DNA from: Skeletonema tropicum
Taxonomy: Eukaryota; Bacillariophyta; Thalassiosirophyceae; Thalassiosirales; Thalassiosiraceae
DNA length: 64,000 nucleotides
NCBI GenBank assembly: GCA_037178625.1
Contig: CM074127.1
Span: 1,240,001 to 1,304,000, forward strand
Direction: 5' to 3'
Below, piece by piece: positions 1 to 11,212 of this stretch. The notes under the pieces were generated by a model, which was given only the letters and a program-made list of their open reading frames with translations, did no database searches and was not told the origin of the DNA. Within the stretch, counting starts at the first letter, position 1, and the number at the start of each line of letters is the position of its first letter. The translations under genes and the position numbers were made by a program.

Positions 1-576
1 TGGTTGAGATGGGAGACAGATTATATACTTCTTATATAATATGCTGCTTCTCCACAATGATAGAGGGGAGGAAATAATGGAATAATTGGAGAGTTGAATG
101 CAAGAAATACTTCTTGTAGAAAAATTAGAATGTGATGGGAGTGTGTGTATTTTATTCAAGAGGAATTATAGCAATGCTTGGGGGGAGGAGTATTGCCTGT
201 TACCAATCTCTCCGTCATTGGATATCATTTTTTATTGGAAGGGGGTATGTAGAAAGGCACAATAAATAATTATAAGTGTCATTGATTAGGTAGCAATCCA
301 TCCTCCTCTTGGTAGGAGATGTTTGCGTGTGTCATTGGTGACAGAGCCATATGTTGATGTACATGTCCTTATTATTTGATTTTGATTTTACAGGAATATT
401 CAAGAGTCATGAGTATCTTAATCGAATCATGTAATCTCACAGGCTCGACTGTTAGACTGTGATAGAAGAGTTGATGATATTCTTTTTTAAGGCCTTTAGT
501 GCTAACTTGAGCGCCGAAGATTAAATACGATAAGGCGATTTAGAAGGCCGTCTTCAAGAGAAGGACTTCTCCTCAG
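1..576. other. AT-rich region without a recognised gene
   Basis: No open frame with protein-like composition, RNA gene or repeat was recognised here. It is presumably the upstream region of the coiled-coil gene that starts at 577. Confidence 0.4.
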
Positions 577-3104
577 ATGAAGCCAAAGGGAGGAAATAGA
601 TTGGGTAAGACGAATTTGAAAGTAATAATTCGAGAGCATTTACCAAGAAGAGTTACGATAGATTTCAACTCATGCTGGGTACTTGATGAATCGTCTCAAT
701 GTGGCAATGAATCGAAATGTGACGATGAATTAGTATCTCAATGTGACGAAGCTGAGGAATACGAATACAGACCACCACGACGCTTAGACTTAAACTTGAC
801 TGAAAGCTATGGGGTCAAACAGATGGACATCGATTCAATTCGACAACAATGTGCAGAAGATGATACAAAAGAAAATATCCCGGTCGAATTTGGATGGAAG
901 GGAACGCTTTGTCGGCTGACGTGAGGAAACTACAACAGGCACACGACTTGAGCATATCCAACTCAATCAGCATTGATGAGAGACTCCAGTCAGTCAAGGT
1001 TGATATGATTGACCTGCAGTCGAAAGATTTCATCTTCGGCAAGTGTTGAAGCACTCGAAAGTTTGAAGCACATGATAGACACGAGATGCTCGAGAGCCGA
1101 ACAAAATCTAGAAGACTACAAGTCAAGTTTCATGATACAAGTCAATGGACAGATAGATCATGGTATGATGAATCTCAAGACGTGGTTTGGTGATTTGGAA
1201 GTCTTGGTGAAGCAGCGCCAGACGAAATTAGAGGAGTTAGTAGGTTCGTGTGCTAAGCAGTACGATGTTGCTGCATTACAGGAGAGGATTGAGTCGGATG
1301 TAGCAGCCGTGACCAAAGACGCTTCCTTTCTTAACGATGTAGTCAAAGCTCAAGGACGTGCATTTGTTGTATGGCAAAAGAAAATGTCGATCTCGATGCT
1401 TCACAAGAAGTATTCAGAGTTGAGAAGAAGGAGTTTGAAAAGGGGTCTGCAGACATGGAGGCTTGTGGCTGCTAAAGCGAATCAAATCCAAAACAGCCAA
1501 GCGGTCTCAAACGTCTCTGCTGAAGATAACAATCGCACGAATTATTTCACGTAGGAAACGATATGCTCTTGAAAGATGGATCCGATCAAATGAACAGCAT
1601 CGCAAAGTTGAACGACGAAAGCTGAAAGCGTCGGCGTTAATGAGAAATCTTTTAATAGCATGCGCTACTAAGTCCAAGTTGGCAGCATTTAATCAATGGC
1701 GTCGGATGGCCATAATGGACAAGATTACAACCAGTCCAACACCAACCACGTATAGCATTGGTCAAATCATTGGCTCCTTCAATGATGACTTGCACGGTGC
1801 AGCACAAGTCATTGCACACGAAATTCATCAGATCAAGATACATGAACTTCCTACGCTACGACAGGAATGGACTGAACGAAGTGATATGATGACTACCTCC
1901 TTTCACACAAGCATGAACGAAGCTGTCCGCAGAGTAAACGATGCGTTTAGCTCTTCTCTCGAGGCTACAAACAAGAGAGTAGATGGATGTGTAGATGATC
2001 TTGCCGGGGTCAACGTGACGCTTCAAGAATACCTGGACAAATTCAAGAAGAACGACGAAAATGTCGAAACGTTGAGAAGAACTCATCAGAAAGAGCTGGA
2101 CGAATCATATGCAAGGCAGGCAAAGCTTGAAGAAAGGCTAATACTGCTGGAAAAACACGTAAGGGCATCTGATGAACAGTTATCCAGCTTGAGTAATGAC
2201 CACGAACAATCAAAGGCTTCTATCAAAGAACTTCATGAGATTATTAGCAAGAATGAAGAACGGCATGAATATGAACGAAAGACTCTCCAAGCTGTAATGA
2301 ACCACTTCGGAGATGAACTGCTCAAGGCCAAAGTAACTCTGGGGCATACTCAAGTTCGTTGTGAAGCACTAGAAAAGGAGTGTTCCAAGACAAAGTCTGA
2401 GCTTGACATCTTCCGTCGAGCTGCCCAGTCTGAGAACGAACAGATTTATAATCACATTCATCACCCTGGAATGAAACGACCATGCTTGAGAAGAATTGCC
2501 ATGGTCGGTAATTCTTATGAAAAGCTTGCCAAGGAAAAGAATTATGTCACAGGAATCAATGTAATCACATCCATGATCACCTCTCCGACTTCGACACTGT
2601 ACACTGATGAAGGAGGTCAAAAATCACGTCAAGAGGAAGTGGACTTGCCCGCTGAGATTACTGCATTTGCCCACGATTACGCCTGGTGGATTTCATACCA
2701 GACTGACCATGAATCACTAACTCGCATGATACTTGGAAGTACCCAAGAAGATCAAGTCTACGCCGAGGATGATATGTTGTCACGACGGAAGAGTCTAATC
2801 GAAGAAGTAAAAATCGAACTTGGGACAGAGTTGGAACACGTGACGTATCCAGGAGAGGTCACTTCTGAATCATCGACACGTGGACTTGGTCTGCGATGGG
2901 AGGCAAGAGCCATCTTTTTGTCACGTGTCGTAGATGCCATTAATGCTGCTCTTTCCAAGCACGACCAAATTCTCTTACCAGCACCAACGCGTTTGGGTAG
3001 GGTTAGGCCTTTATCAGCCAACTGTCACTGTATGTGTTGCATGCGATCGTCCAATGCGCAGAAAGGGACGCCCAATATCTAATGCTAATGATGATACTGG
3101 ATAA
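577..3104 (+). CDS. Long coiled-coil protein, Sfi1-like W repeats, frame-interrupted
   Basis: I do not recognise an orthologue. Charged, helical coding sequence continues across the whole span but changes frame several times, so it is one gene with interruptions. The middle (about 1380–1720) has helices with spaced aromatic motifs such as LQTWR, LERW and FNQWRR, reminiscent of Sfi1/centrin-binding repeats. The part from about 1840 to 2450 is a typical coiled coil rich in E, K, L and Q. The frame changes near 900, 1025, 1465–1545 and 2995. The last change reaches a natural-looking C-terminus (VCVACDRPMRRKG) that ends at 3104 instead of 3082. A GT–AG intron at 921–1019 (99 nt) is an alternative for the first two changes, but the sequence inside it reads as coiled coil (RKLQQAHDLS, RLQSVKVDM). 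A centrosomal or cytoskeletal role is only a guess. Confidence 0.5.
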
Positions 3105-3375
3105 CTATCAGCTGGTGTATGTTGTAAACCATATCGAATATGTTCCAACCTCTTTTCATTTCCTTGTCCCGTGGTCAAAAGGCACCGAACCAACCGAACA
3201 ACATTCAACCTCTTATTTTGAAGGTTGCTTGACTATGTAGGAATTAGTACTAAAATTGCCGCCCTTCATCCAAAGTGAAGAGCAAAGATAGATCTTCGAT
3301 GCGATGAGCCAAGCTGCCAGGAGCCAAGCAACAAGCAAGAAGCATGCCAATTATTTTTTTGAGTGAGGAAGGGAG

Positions 3376-4029
3376 ATGGTAACAGGTAACATGGTCTTGC
3401 ATACAGGCATGCGACTACTGCTCTTGTCATGGATCATTACAACATTGTCCTTCGTGTCGGCGGCACTTGGTCGAGCAGATAACATCATAGATCTGACTGA
3501 CAAAACATTTGACGTGGTCAAAGATGCATTTGGGCACAAACCAATGCTAATACTTGCTCAAGGAGGAGGTTATCAAAGAAGCAATGACGCAACAGAAAGC
3601 TTTGGGGAGCTATCGGGTGATCAAATCCTTCGTGAGAATGGAATAATGCTTGTCACAATAAATGCAAAAAACAATCGAATGTTGAGAGCACGCATGGGCA
3701 TAAACACTTCTGACTTGCCGTCACTCCTCTATTTATACAATGATAATCTATATCGCTATCAAGGAGATCTATCATCAAGTCTTATGAGATCATATGCTCT
3801 GAAGGGCTATGAGAACAACAGTCCAGAAGAACTCATGAATGCGAGTCTTTGGTTATATCTAAAAACGATCTGCCTTGATTTTCTATACTACAACAACACA
3901 GATAGATTGAATTTATGTGCACTTTTGCTTCTTAGTGTGGTGGTGGGGATGCTCGCCATGTTTGCTCTCGCTGTGATAGTTGTGTCTGTTTCGAGTGAGG
4001 AAGGTGACAAAAAGAAGAAAACTCTATAA
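3376..4029 (+). CDS. ER thioredoxin-fold type I membrane protein, TMX-like, no CxxC
   Basis: The 217-residue protein begins with a hydrophobic signal peptide (a start at Met3376 or at the internal Met before RLLLLSW both work). A lumenal domain of thioredoxin-like character follows (DLTDKTFDVVKD, then LPSLLYLYNDNLYRYQGD), with a single membrane helix near residues 180–205 and a cytosolic tail ending KKKKTL. The final KKxx signal predicts ER retention. The layout matches TMX-type protein disulfide isomerases, but the CxxC position holds no cysteine pair (LILAQGGGYQRS), so it is probably redox-inactive and may act as a chaperone or scaffold. Asn-x-Ser/Thr sites (NTSD, NNSP, NASL) sit on the predicted lumenal side. 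The frame is intact. Confidence 0.6.
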   Translation: MVTGNMVLHTGMRLLLLSWIITTLSFVSAALGRADNIIDLTDKTFDVVKDAFGHKPMLILAQGGGYQRSNDATESFGELSGDQILRENGIMLVTINAKNNRMLRARMGINTSDLPSLLYLYNDNLYRYQGDLSSSLMRSYALKGYENNSPEELMNASLWLYLKTICLDFLYYNNTDRLNLCALLLLSVVVGMLAMFALAVIVVSVSSEEGDKKKKTL

Positions 4030-4564
4030 TCCACCAACGCATAATCAAGAGCTACCCGAGTAGATGATGTCTTTTCGATGAAATTACGCAATGTCGGTGA
4101 GTAGGTATTTGATTCGCAACTGCCAGGTCTGTATGACGAATTATTTGAAAATAAAAGTGCCGCAGAGATGAACGTGCGCATTCCATTCATTTATGTCGAC
4201 GCCTCGGGAGTATGTTTGGATACGACACCAATGACGACCTGAAGCCGAAAGAATCGAAAATGGTGTCCCTGAATGAATCCCACACTGCAAAATAATACAA
4301 ACTCATGCACTGGTTTACAAGTCACAGATAGGGTAATGGAAGAGGAAGAAAAATGTTAGCATCGGCAGCCCACAATGAAAAAATTGCGAGAAAATTGTGC
4401 GCAATAAACTTCACAAGAACCTAGCAAATGATGACAAAAGGATTAATGTAGACTTGATTATGTTAATACAACAGCAATTACATGACTGACAAAAAGAAAA
4501 AAAATTCCGGCTACAAAGAAAGAGCTCATCAAAATTAAGAACACACAGTAACATTGTTTCCCAT

Positions 4565-5590
4565 CGCAAATAAACTTTGGACCACTCAGATCAGCTACGA
4601 GACTGTAGCATCGCTTCTACCCACGCCAGCAGTCTGCGCAGAGCTCTTGTACTTGTATACTATCACCGCCGAGTGTAATAGTCCACTAGAAGCGGCTCAT
4701 GCGCATATCGAAGAAGATACATACGATTTGGTAGAACGTGGTGCTGCTGGCCAGCCCACACTTGACCTCTCAGATCAGCCAAAAGGCTGTAGCATCGCTT
4801 CTACAGATGCCAGCCGTCTGAGCAGTAAGCTTAAAACACTTTGCCGCCGACTGTAATAGACCACTAGAAGCGGCTCATGCGCATATTGACGAAGATACAT
4901 ACGATTTGGTAGAATGTGGCGCTGCTTGCAAGCCCACACTGGACCTCTCAGATCAGCCACGAGGCTGCAGCATCGCTTCTACGGATGCCAGCCGTCTGAG
5001 CAGTGCTTATCTGGTTCTATCCTATGACTGCCGACTGTAATGGGCCCCTAGAAGCGGCTCATGCGCATATTGGCGACGATTGATAAGATTAGGTAGAATG
5101 TGCTGCTGCTGGGGTAACCCACACTCTGGACCTCTCATATCAGCCACGAGGCTGTAGCATCGCTTCTACGGATGCCAGCCGTCTGAGCAGTGCCAATAAG
5201 CTTATAACGCTTTGCCGCCGAGTGTAATGGGCCCCTAGAAGCGGCTCATGCGCATATTGGCGACGATTGATACGATTTGGTAAAATGTGGCGTTGCTGGC
5301 CAACCCACACTCTGGACCTCTCATATCAGCCACGAGGCTGCAGCATCGCTTCTACGGATGCCAGCCGTCTGAGCAGTGCTAATAAGCTTATATAGTATCG
5401 CCGCCGAGTGTAATGGGCCACTAGAAGCGGCTCATGCGCATATTGTCGACGATTGATACTATTTGGTTCATTGTGGTGCTGCCGGCCAGCCCACATAGGA
5501 CTATTTAGATTATACTGGTCCTTTTAGATCAGCTGCATACGTATTTGTAGCTTCGCTTCTTTGAAAGCTATCTGACTGAGCCGTGTTCAT
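4565..5590. repeat. Tandem repeat, ~185-bp unit, about 5.5 copies
   Basis: The marker GCATCGCTTCTA recurs with unit starts near 4604, 4788, 4966, 5153, 5339 and, degenerate, 5546; spacing is 178–187 bp, then about 207 bp. Each unit also holds TAGAAGCGGCTCATGCGCAT, so CGCTTCTA and TAGAAGCG form an 8-bp inverted pair within every unit and could pair as RNA or cruciform. The array lies between the 3' ends of the converging TMX-like and K+ channel genes. A short reading frame at 4554–4856 runs through it but looks accidental. The flanks 4030–4560 and 5591–5843 contain nothing else I recognise. Confidence 0.85.
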
Positions 5591-5843
5591 TTGTTTGTTT
5601 CTCTAAATTTTTTATATTGTTAGTAACACTTCAATGGAAGGTGACGATTGTTCTGTCATTTTACGTAGCAACTCTTGTTTTTTCCTTTTTATAATTGTAC
5701 GAGGTTGGGGCGAGAATAATACTTACATTTTGTGAACAAGTCATTTCTCATACGCTGACATCACTGCTATTTCTACTTGCTCGTGTCTTTTTGTATCTTG
5801 CTTTGGTTTTGTGGGACTCTTGCTCCACAGCTCTATAGGACGA

Positions 5844-7766
5844 TCATCTCCGTAATGACGATGACGGAATGTATGGACAAGAATGACTATCATAAGGAGC
5901 CGGTACCAAATCGTGGAACTGACTGAAGTCAATTTCCAATGCACATTTCTCGTCATTTTCATCCCCTAATGTATGTGTGCGTGCAGCATCATCCACCTTT
6001 TCCTTAGACGATCTACTGAATGGATTCCATCTCTTTTTTCCAGCTGCGAGCAACGAGTCTGACGATGCAGGAAAGACACATGGTGCAAAAGTTTGATGGA
6101 AGGCAATGTCTTCCATGCGATATGAATGACGAGCCTGAAGTGCCATTCCTGTGACTTCGCACGTCCCCTCGAGATAGATGATGATTTCAGCTTGTCTGTC
6201 TTGAAGAAATTCCGTAATTTCGTCCGCAGATGGAGCAATATCTTGCACAGTTGAATGTGCCGTGCCTTCTTCTACAGTTGCCAAAAGACTCGAAGACGAC
6301 TCTGCTGTTCCTGCCCCTCCCGATGTCAAAGATTCAGATGAAGATGACGCTGGTCCATGAGGGATTCCGCTCTTGTCATACCAGATTGGACGAGGAGGCA
6401 TCATTGGACTTAAAGGGTCCATTCTATGCACGACCACGTGTGGTAGTCCCATCAAGATACTCTGCTCGAACGAACAATCGCTGTTGCTATTGTCAACAGC
6501 AATCTCTCGTCCAGATGGTGGCTGACTACTATGACTGTAACTCCCATCCAACAAAGGCAACGGATGCGACACAAAGTGCGCCGTTTCTAACTGCACCACA
6601 TCCCCATCCCCTCCTGCGACCTCCTCACTCAGCGGACAGCGCTCATGCCGAACACAAAACACACGAATCTTGGCCCCAATAATATGCTGCTTTCGTAATT
6701 CAGCTACACGAAACATCCAATACCATCGTCCCCGCACCTTCCGAATGATGGCAATATCAGAGAATATAATGGTTCGTCCACGTTTCTGCCCCCGTGACAT
6801 TCGTTGGAACAACAATCCAATCGCAAGTGATGAAAAAGCAAGTGCAGTTAATGTTTGGCTCAGGACCAGGACGAAGGGAGTCCAGCATTCACCAAAGTAG
6901 TAATCGGAAGTGCCATATCCGATTGTTGCCATTGTGGATAGGCTAAAGTAGAGAGCTGCAGAAGAAGTATTACAAAGAATATATTGACAAGAGCCATAAT
7001 CAACAGCAAAGTAATGAGAAACCACGTAAAGGTACAGCTACATCAGAGAAAAGGCAAATGAAACATGCATCCCCAAAAGCAAGGGAACACACTCACCCTC
7101 CATATGATTATTGATATCCATTCCACAAAAACTGACTCCATCTCCCATCATTTCAGCAGTATCAACCTCCATCCCATTCGGATCGATACCACTCCCATTA
7201 CTATACCAATGTTCCCCAACCTTGTTCACAGTCAAATACAACCCCGCAAAAATTACGATAGTGACAAAGTACGCAGCAAACACACCCAGCATGAGAATAA
7301 GTGTGGGTGTGTAGGATAAGGTGTGGAACCAATCATCCCAGCACCGTCTTGTCAGTGAGGGATTCCGATATTGTTGTTGACGACTCGTGCAGCAACATGC
7401 TAGTCGATTGCAGAGACGCTGGAATAGTGAATTGTTCGTGGTGACGTGAAGAGGATGTCGTGAAGAAGAAGATGCAAAAAAGGCGGGTGGTTCGTCATCG
7501 TTGGAAACGTTGACGCTGGTAGCAACATGACGCTTTCTCGTATTCGAAACTCTCCATCTTCCACGTGATTGGGCAAATGTCCCATCTCTATCGAGGATAC
7601 GTGGTCCACCGAAAATAAAGTTGGAGCCACCGTTGTCAAAGTTGTTGGTTTGGTTGGGGCGCGTCGTGTCGCCGCCATTATTAAGATCCCCTGTTGCTTG
7701 CTGCTGAGGAGAAAGCAGCGGTTGATCGAGGTGTAATGATTCTTTGCTTGGTGTATTGCCAGTCAT
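5844..7766 (-). CDS. Inward-rectifier (Kir-type) potassium channel
   Basis: Two exons fit: 7766–7097 and 6955–5844, with an intron of 141 nt (GTGAGT...TTCTGCAG, phase 1). The spliced protein is 593 residues. The N-terminus is a long polar cytosolic segment. TM1 is near PTLILMLGVFAAYF, the pore signature is TMATIGYG, TM2 follows (FVLVLSQTLTALAF), and then comes the Kir cytoplasmic domain with its typical RGRTIIFSDIAII and YWMFRVAELRKQHII stretches. Cysteines before the pore (SFCGMD) and after it (FGEC) match the Kir disulfide pair. An acceptor at 7038 is closer but gives the wrong phase; the one at 6956 restores frame exactly. The C-terminal tail is long and Ser/Glu-rich. The channel is expected in the plasma membrane or an endomembrane, passing K+. 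No frame interruption. Confidence 0.85.
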
Positions 7767-8140
7767 CTTTAAAGTTTACTGCTTTGAGGTTGTGTATTGC
7801 ACGTTGTGTAGGCGTTAGATAGGCGTTGGCACACAAGAAGTGTCAGTGTTTTTCTCTTGATTCATACCAATTTTGCAATACAATAATTGAGATTCACTTA
7901 GATCTGCCGCTTAGTGGAATAAAGTTGAAGCGATGTCGTCACACTTGATTCTTCTTGGTATTGTCAGTAGCTTTGTTGGCACGCCGCCCGATCTGTAGAT
8001 GTTATGATGAAGAATATTGCCAAGAATTTCATGGTGTTTCTGTTCTTGCTTTATGTCGCTCTCGATTTTTGACTCTTCTGACTTTTGACGTGTGTTTTTT
8101 AAAAACTCTAGCTAGCTGACAAAGGGGGGTTAAGTTCTCA

Positions 8141-8380
8141 AATCCCCCCGGACTAGGCGTATCGGGATAGTGGGCGCTTTTCATACCCTCTTGTGGGCGG
8201 TGCCCACGTGGGGCCCGCATCTGCAGAAAATCAGGTGAAAATGAGCTAAAATGCGGGCAAAATCTCCGAATATCGACTCAAAATCAACCAAAATCTCCCG
8301 TCAAGCCTCCTGTCAAATAAGTCCCTCTTGTGGGCAAGCCCACGCGCCAACTATCCCGATACGCCTACCCCCGGGGGGTT
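8141..8380. repeat. Inverted repeat pair, ~37-bp arms, MITE-like
   Basis: Left arm 8141–8177 and right arm 8344–8380 are near-perfect reverse complements, sharing the core TAGGCGTATCGGGATAGT. The arms enclose about 166 bp. Weaker similarity (GTTC next to a run of C) extends outward on both sides. The shared motif CCCTCTTGTGGGC occurs just inside both arms in direct orientation. No coding sequence lies inside, so a non-autonomous element or fold-back element is the likeliest reading. Confidence 0.75.
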
Positions 8381-8431
8381 AGTTCGAACGATTCAAAATT
8401 CAACCTCTTTTGTACAGAAGACCCCCAAGCC

Positions 8432-8525
8432 CACACTACAGGTCTCGGTTATCTCTGCTCAGCGATGGTTGGTTGATGCACACTACAGGTCTCGGTTATC
8501 TCTACTCAGCGATGGTTGGTTGATG
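8432..8525. repeat. 47-bp tandem duplication, two copies
   Basis: Copies at 8432–8478 and 8479–8525 begin CACACTACAGGTCTCGG and end GGTTGGTTGATG. They differ at about one base (CTGCTC versus CTACTC), which suggests a recent duplication. Confidence 0.85.
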
Positions 8526-8888
8526 GTATGTTTGGGATGGGGTGAAAACAAGTGATTTGTGTAGGTGGTATCTGTGATTATGTACTTTGACGTATGTAGG
8601 AGCTGAGACTTCGAGATAACAGATAACCTCTAAGACACGGGTTCTAAGCCTCCCGGTCTAAGTTCAAAAGTAGGAGTATCAACGTAGGAATAGTACATAA
8701 TAGGTGATATGACTATCGCTACGACATTTGTTAACCCTTACTAACCAAAACAGGCAAAAATCAATATATTTTCTTGACGGGCTAACTATCGCCAAACACT
8801 TTTTCATCTCCACTCAACATCAACAAGATGAGGAGCACCGGCACCATGGTGTGTTTGCGTCCTATGGTGATATAATGTCCCATCTTGA

Positions 8889-8963
8889 TATACTGGTGAA
8901 CTTTTTTGGCAACGAACTCTACACCCATATTGTAGTTCATTAATAAAAAAGTTCACCAGTATA
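8889..8963. repeat. Perfect 19-bp inverted repeat, 37-bp loop
   Basis: TATACTGGTGAACTTTTTT at 8889–8907 is exactly reverse-complementary to 8945–8963. The loop is 8908–8944. It would form a strong hairpin, and no gene lies near enough for it to be an obvious terminator. It may be the end of a small transposable element. Confidence 0.85.
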
Positions 8964-10577
8964 CAATAACGTCGAATTAATTCTCGTCGACATATTTTAT
9001 CGCTAGAAATTCCCCTCGACGACACAGTCTGCCGCTGCCATATTTATCCAAAAGAGAGGCAGTAGGGTGTGCCATCACTCCGCCCTGCCCCTTCCAATCG
9101 ACAACCAAACATATATTATTCGTAGGTTATGCTTATCGCCACAGTAATCACCGTATTCACCAAGAATATAAGTGATCTAGCCACACCATCATCAAAAGCC
9201 ACCTGTCGCCTTGTTGCGACCGACACTCTCACCAAAGGATGCATCACAGAGGGAACGAAGCCCTGAAACTTATGCCCCAGTCATAATATGATGTAGAGCG
9301 ATGATTGGGGGGCATAAACCTGATAAAAAGAGTCTTATTGTCTCCTTGAAGCGACGAGTCAATAATTACAAAAAACTCGTCTCAAATGGGCATAATAACC
9401 ACCATCAATTGTTGTATACAGCCACCAATAATTCCAAAACACATCCAAAACAGAACTAACAAATCATTGCGGTAATAATATACATTGGTATTGTTTGGAG
9501 TAGTGTTTTCAATCGGATAATATTAAATATTATTTGGTACAATAAATTACAAAAAAATGTAGGCCTCTACACCATGATTAATATGACATCTACACCTATA
9601 TTGCGGCTGCTGAAGCGTGTATACCCCCCCCGACATCCTCTTTCATGTTGAGAGTTGAAGAATTGTGTTTGCATTGTTGTTATGGACTGTTTATATGGTT
9701 GATTGTTGCATATTAATTATGTGAAACATCACATATCCGATCACATGTGCGCCTGGGTAATAAAAAATAGAGGGAGCACTCTCATACGTGGGGCACGACC
9801 TCGGAAGTCAATATTATGTTGCAGATGAGATATGTAAAGTAGGGGACCTTGTAGTGCAGAGTATCATTGCCAAAAGGATCATATCACAGGTGGACGAAGA
9901 TGACCAATTTTCATATCGTTGATGGCGAGTACAATAACTCAACGACGGCATCTACCTCGACAAAGGAACGCCTCCATAATATACCCAATAGTAATGGAGA
10001 GCGATATTGGTGCGTATATTGGTTATATTTGAAGCGTGTGCATTGTTGGGGCCGACGGTAGGAGCGGCAGCTTCATGGTTGATGTCAAAAAGTGCAGCAT
10101 TAGGTACGACTTACAGGTAGTATGTACGTTCTACGAAGATTTGAATTCCTACGTAGGCCTTAGAACCCGTGAAGAACTCAAGCACCAAACGGGCCGAACG
10201 AAGAGCTCAAAAATAATGCCCGCGTGTCGAAAACATTCCTCTCTACATACCATAAAGTACCATAATCGTACTCACTAGTACCACACATCACTTTCAAACG
10301 CACTCATTTGACATCCATTCTTCCACACTACGATCACTTCTTTAGACCCAATCAACCTTCTGAATGCTATCGTAGATGCGAGACCTGTAGTGTGCCCAAG
10401 CCAAGCAAACAGTACATATCACTTATTTTACCTGTCTCAAACTAGGTAGTCTGTACTTTGAGATACGAGCCTGTATCATGAGAGCCTGTAGGTATCTAAG
10501 ATCAAGGGAATAACTAATAACTACTAAGATGCATGCCCTGAATTTTTTTATCTGAATGCATTCGATCACTTTTCAGT

Positions 10578-10804
10578 CGATTTGAGCGGAACCGAGACAG
10601 AAGGAGTTAGCTATGATGTTGTAGTAGATGTCTGAATACTTGGTTGGGGTCTCTGCATCGTTTAGGAGACCATCGAGGAGAGTGTACTACCTTTGGCGTT
10701 GGTGAAGAATGGTCTCCTAAACGATTCTATGGTCCGAACCGAGTATTCAGACCTCTACTACAACATCACAGCTAACTCCCTCTGTCTTGGTTCCACTCAA
10801 ATCG
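10578..10804. repeat. 96-bp palindromic MITE-like element
   Basis: The left arm (10578–10673) and the right arm (10709–10804) are reverse complements over 96 bp with about 13 mismatches and no gaps. The loop is 35 bp (10674–10708). The outer ends read CGATTTGAG and its complement; the inner ends carry TTTAGGAGACCAT. Most mismatches cluster in the segment TCTCTGC versus its partner, so the arms are otherwise well conserved. No coding capacity. It resembles a fold-back MITE or a long hairpin RNA precursor. Confidence 0.85.
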
Positions 10805-11212
10805 GACAAGAACGTGTTCAGAACGAGCAGATGAAAATTTCAGGGGAAGTATCTTAGGTACAGACTCAAACTTGTGACATTGCTCTAGATAATTGTAGAT
10901 AATTTCGCCCCTGGAGGGCCAACCATGACGTACTTTAAGATTTCCGTTAATTTTCAATACATACAAAAGGTAACACTACTTTTTCCCTTCACAGTTGTCG
11001 CATCGTCACTCAACTGTGACGCTTATCTCAACACTCGTTGGATCGCATCTGCAATCTGCAGATGGCAGCTAGATGGCAGGCAGATGGCATTTATTCTCTC
11101 TTTAGAAAATGATCACCAACGTCTAAATACAAAATCTTTACGCCTACACTAAACTAAGTCACTCGATCCAGCTATCCCACGCCTACATGGTCGTGGAATA
11201 ATCGTCTATACA

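Larger units (their letters stand above)
7767..11212. other. 3.4-kb gene-free region rich in inverted repeats
   Basis: No convincing gene was found. The region carries several separate inverted or tandem repeats (listed individually), typical of non-autonomous DNA transposon debris. Sequence around 8432–8445 (CACACTACAGGTCTCG) recurs in inverted orientation near 10,380. CACGGGTTCTAAG near 8637 also has an inverted relative near 10,160. These could be remnants of one larger element about 2 kb long. Confidence 0.5.

Noticed and set aside
921..1019. 99-nt GT–AG intron in the coiled-coil gene
   Set aside because: It restores frame but would remove sequence that itself reads as coiled coil; kept only as an alternative.
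2990..3010. Telomere-like GGGTTAGG string
   Set aside because: A single occurrence inside coding sequence; not an array.
4554..4856. 100-residue open frame in the tandem repeat
   Set aside because: It runs through repeat units with no protein-like composition and is not kept in the other units.
7038..7096. 59-nt intron in the K+ channel gene
   Set aside because: Its acceptor gives the wrong phase; the acceptor at 6956 with a pyrimidine tract restores the pore frame.
8029..10278. Several 60–80-residue open frames in the repeat-rich region
   Set aside because: No domain, biased composition or paralogue; they overlap inverted repeats.
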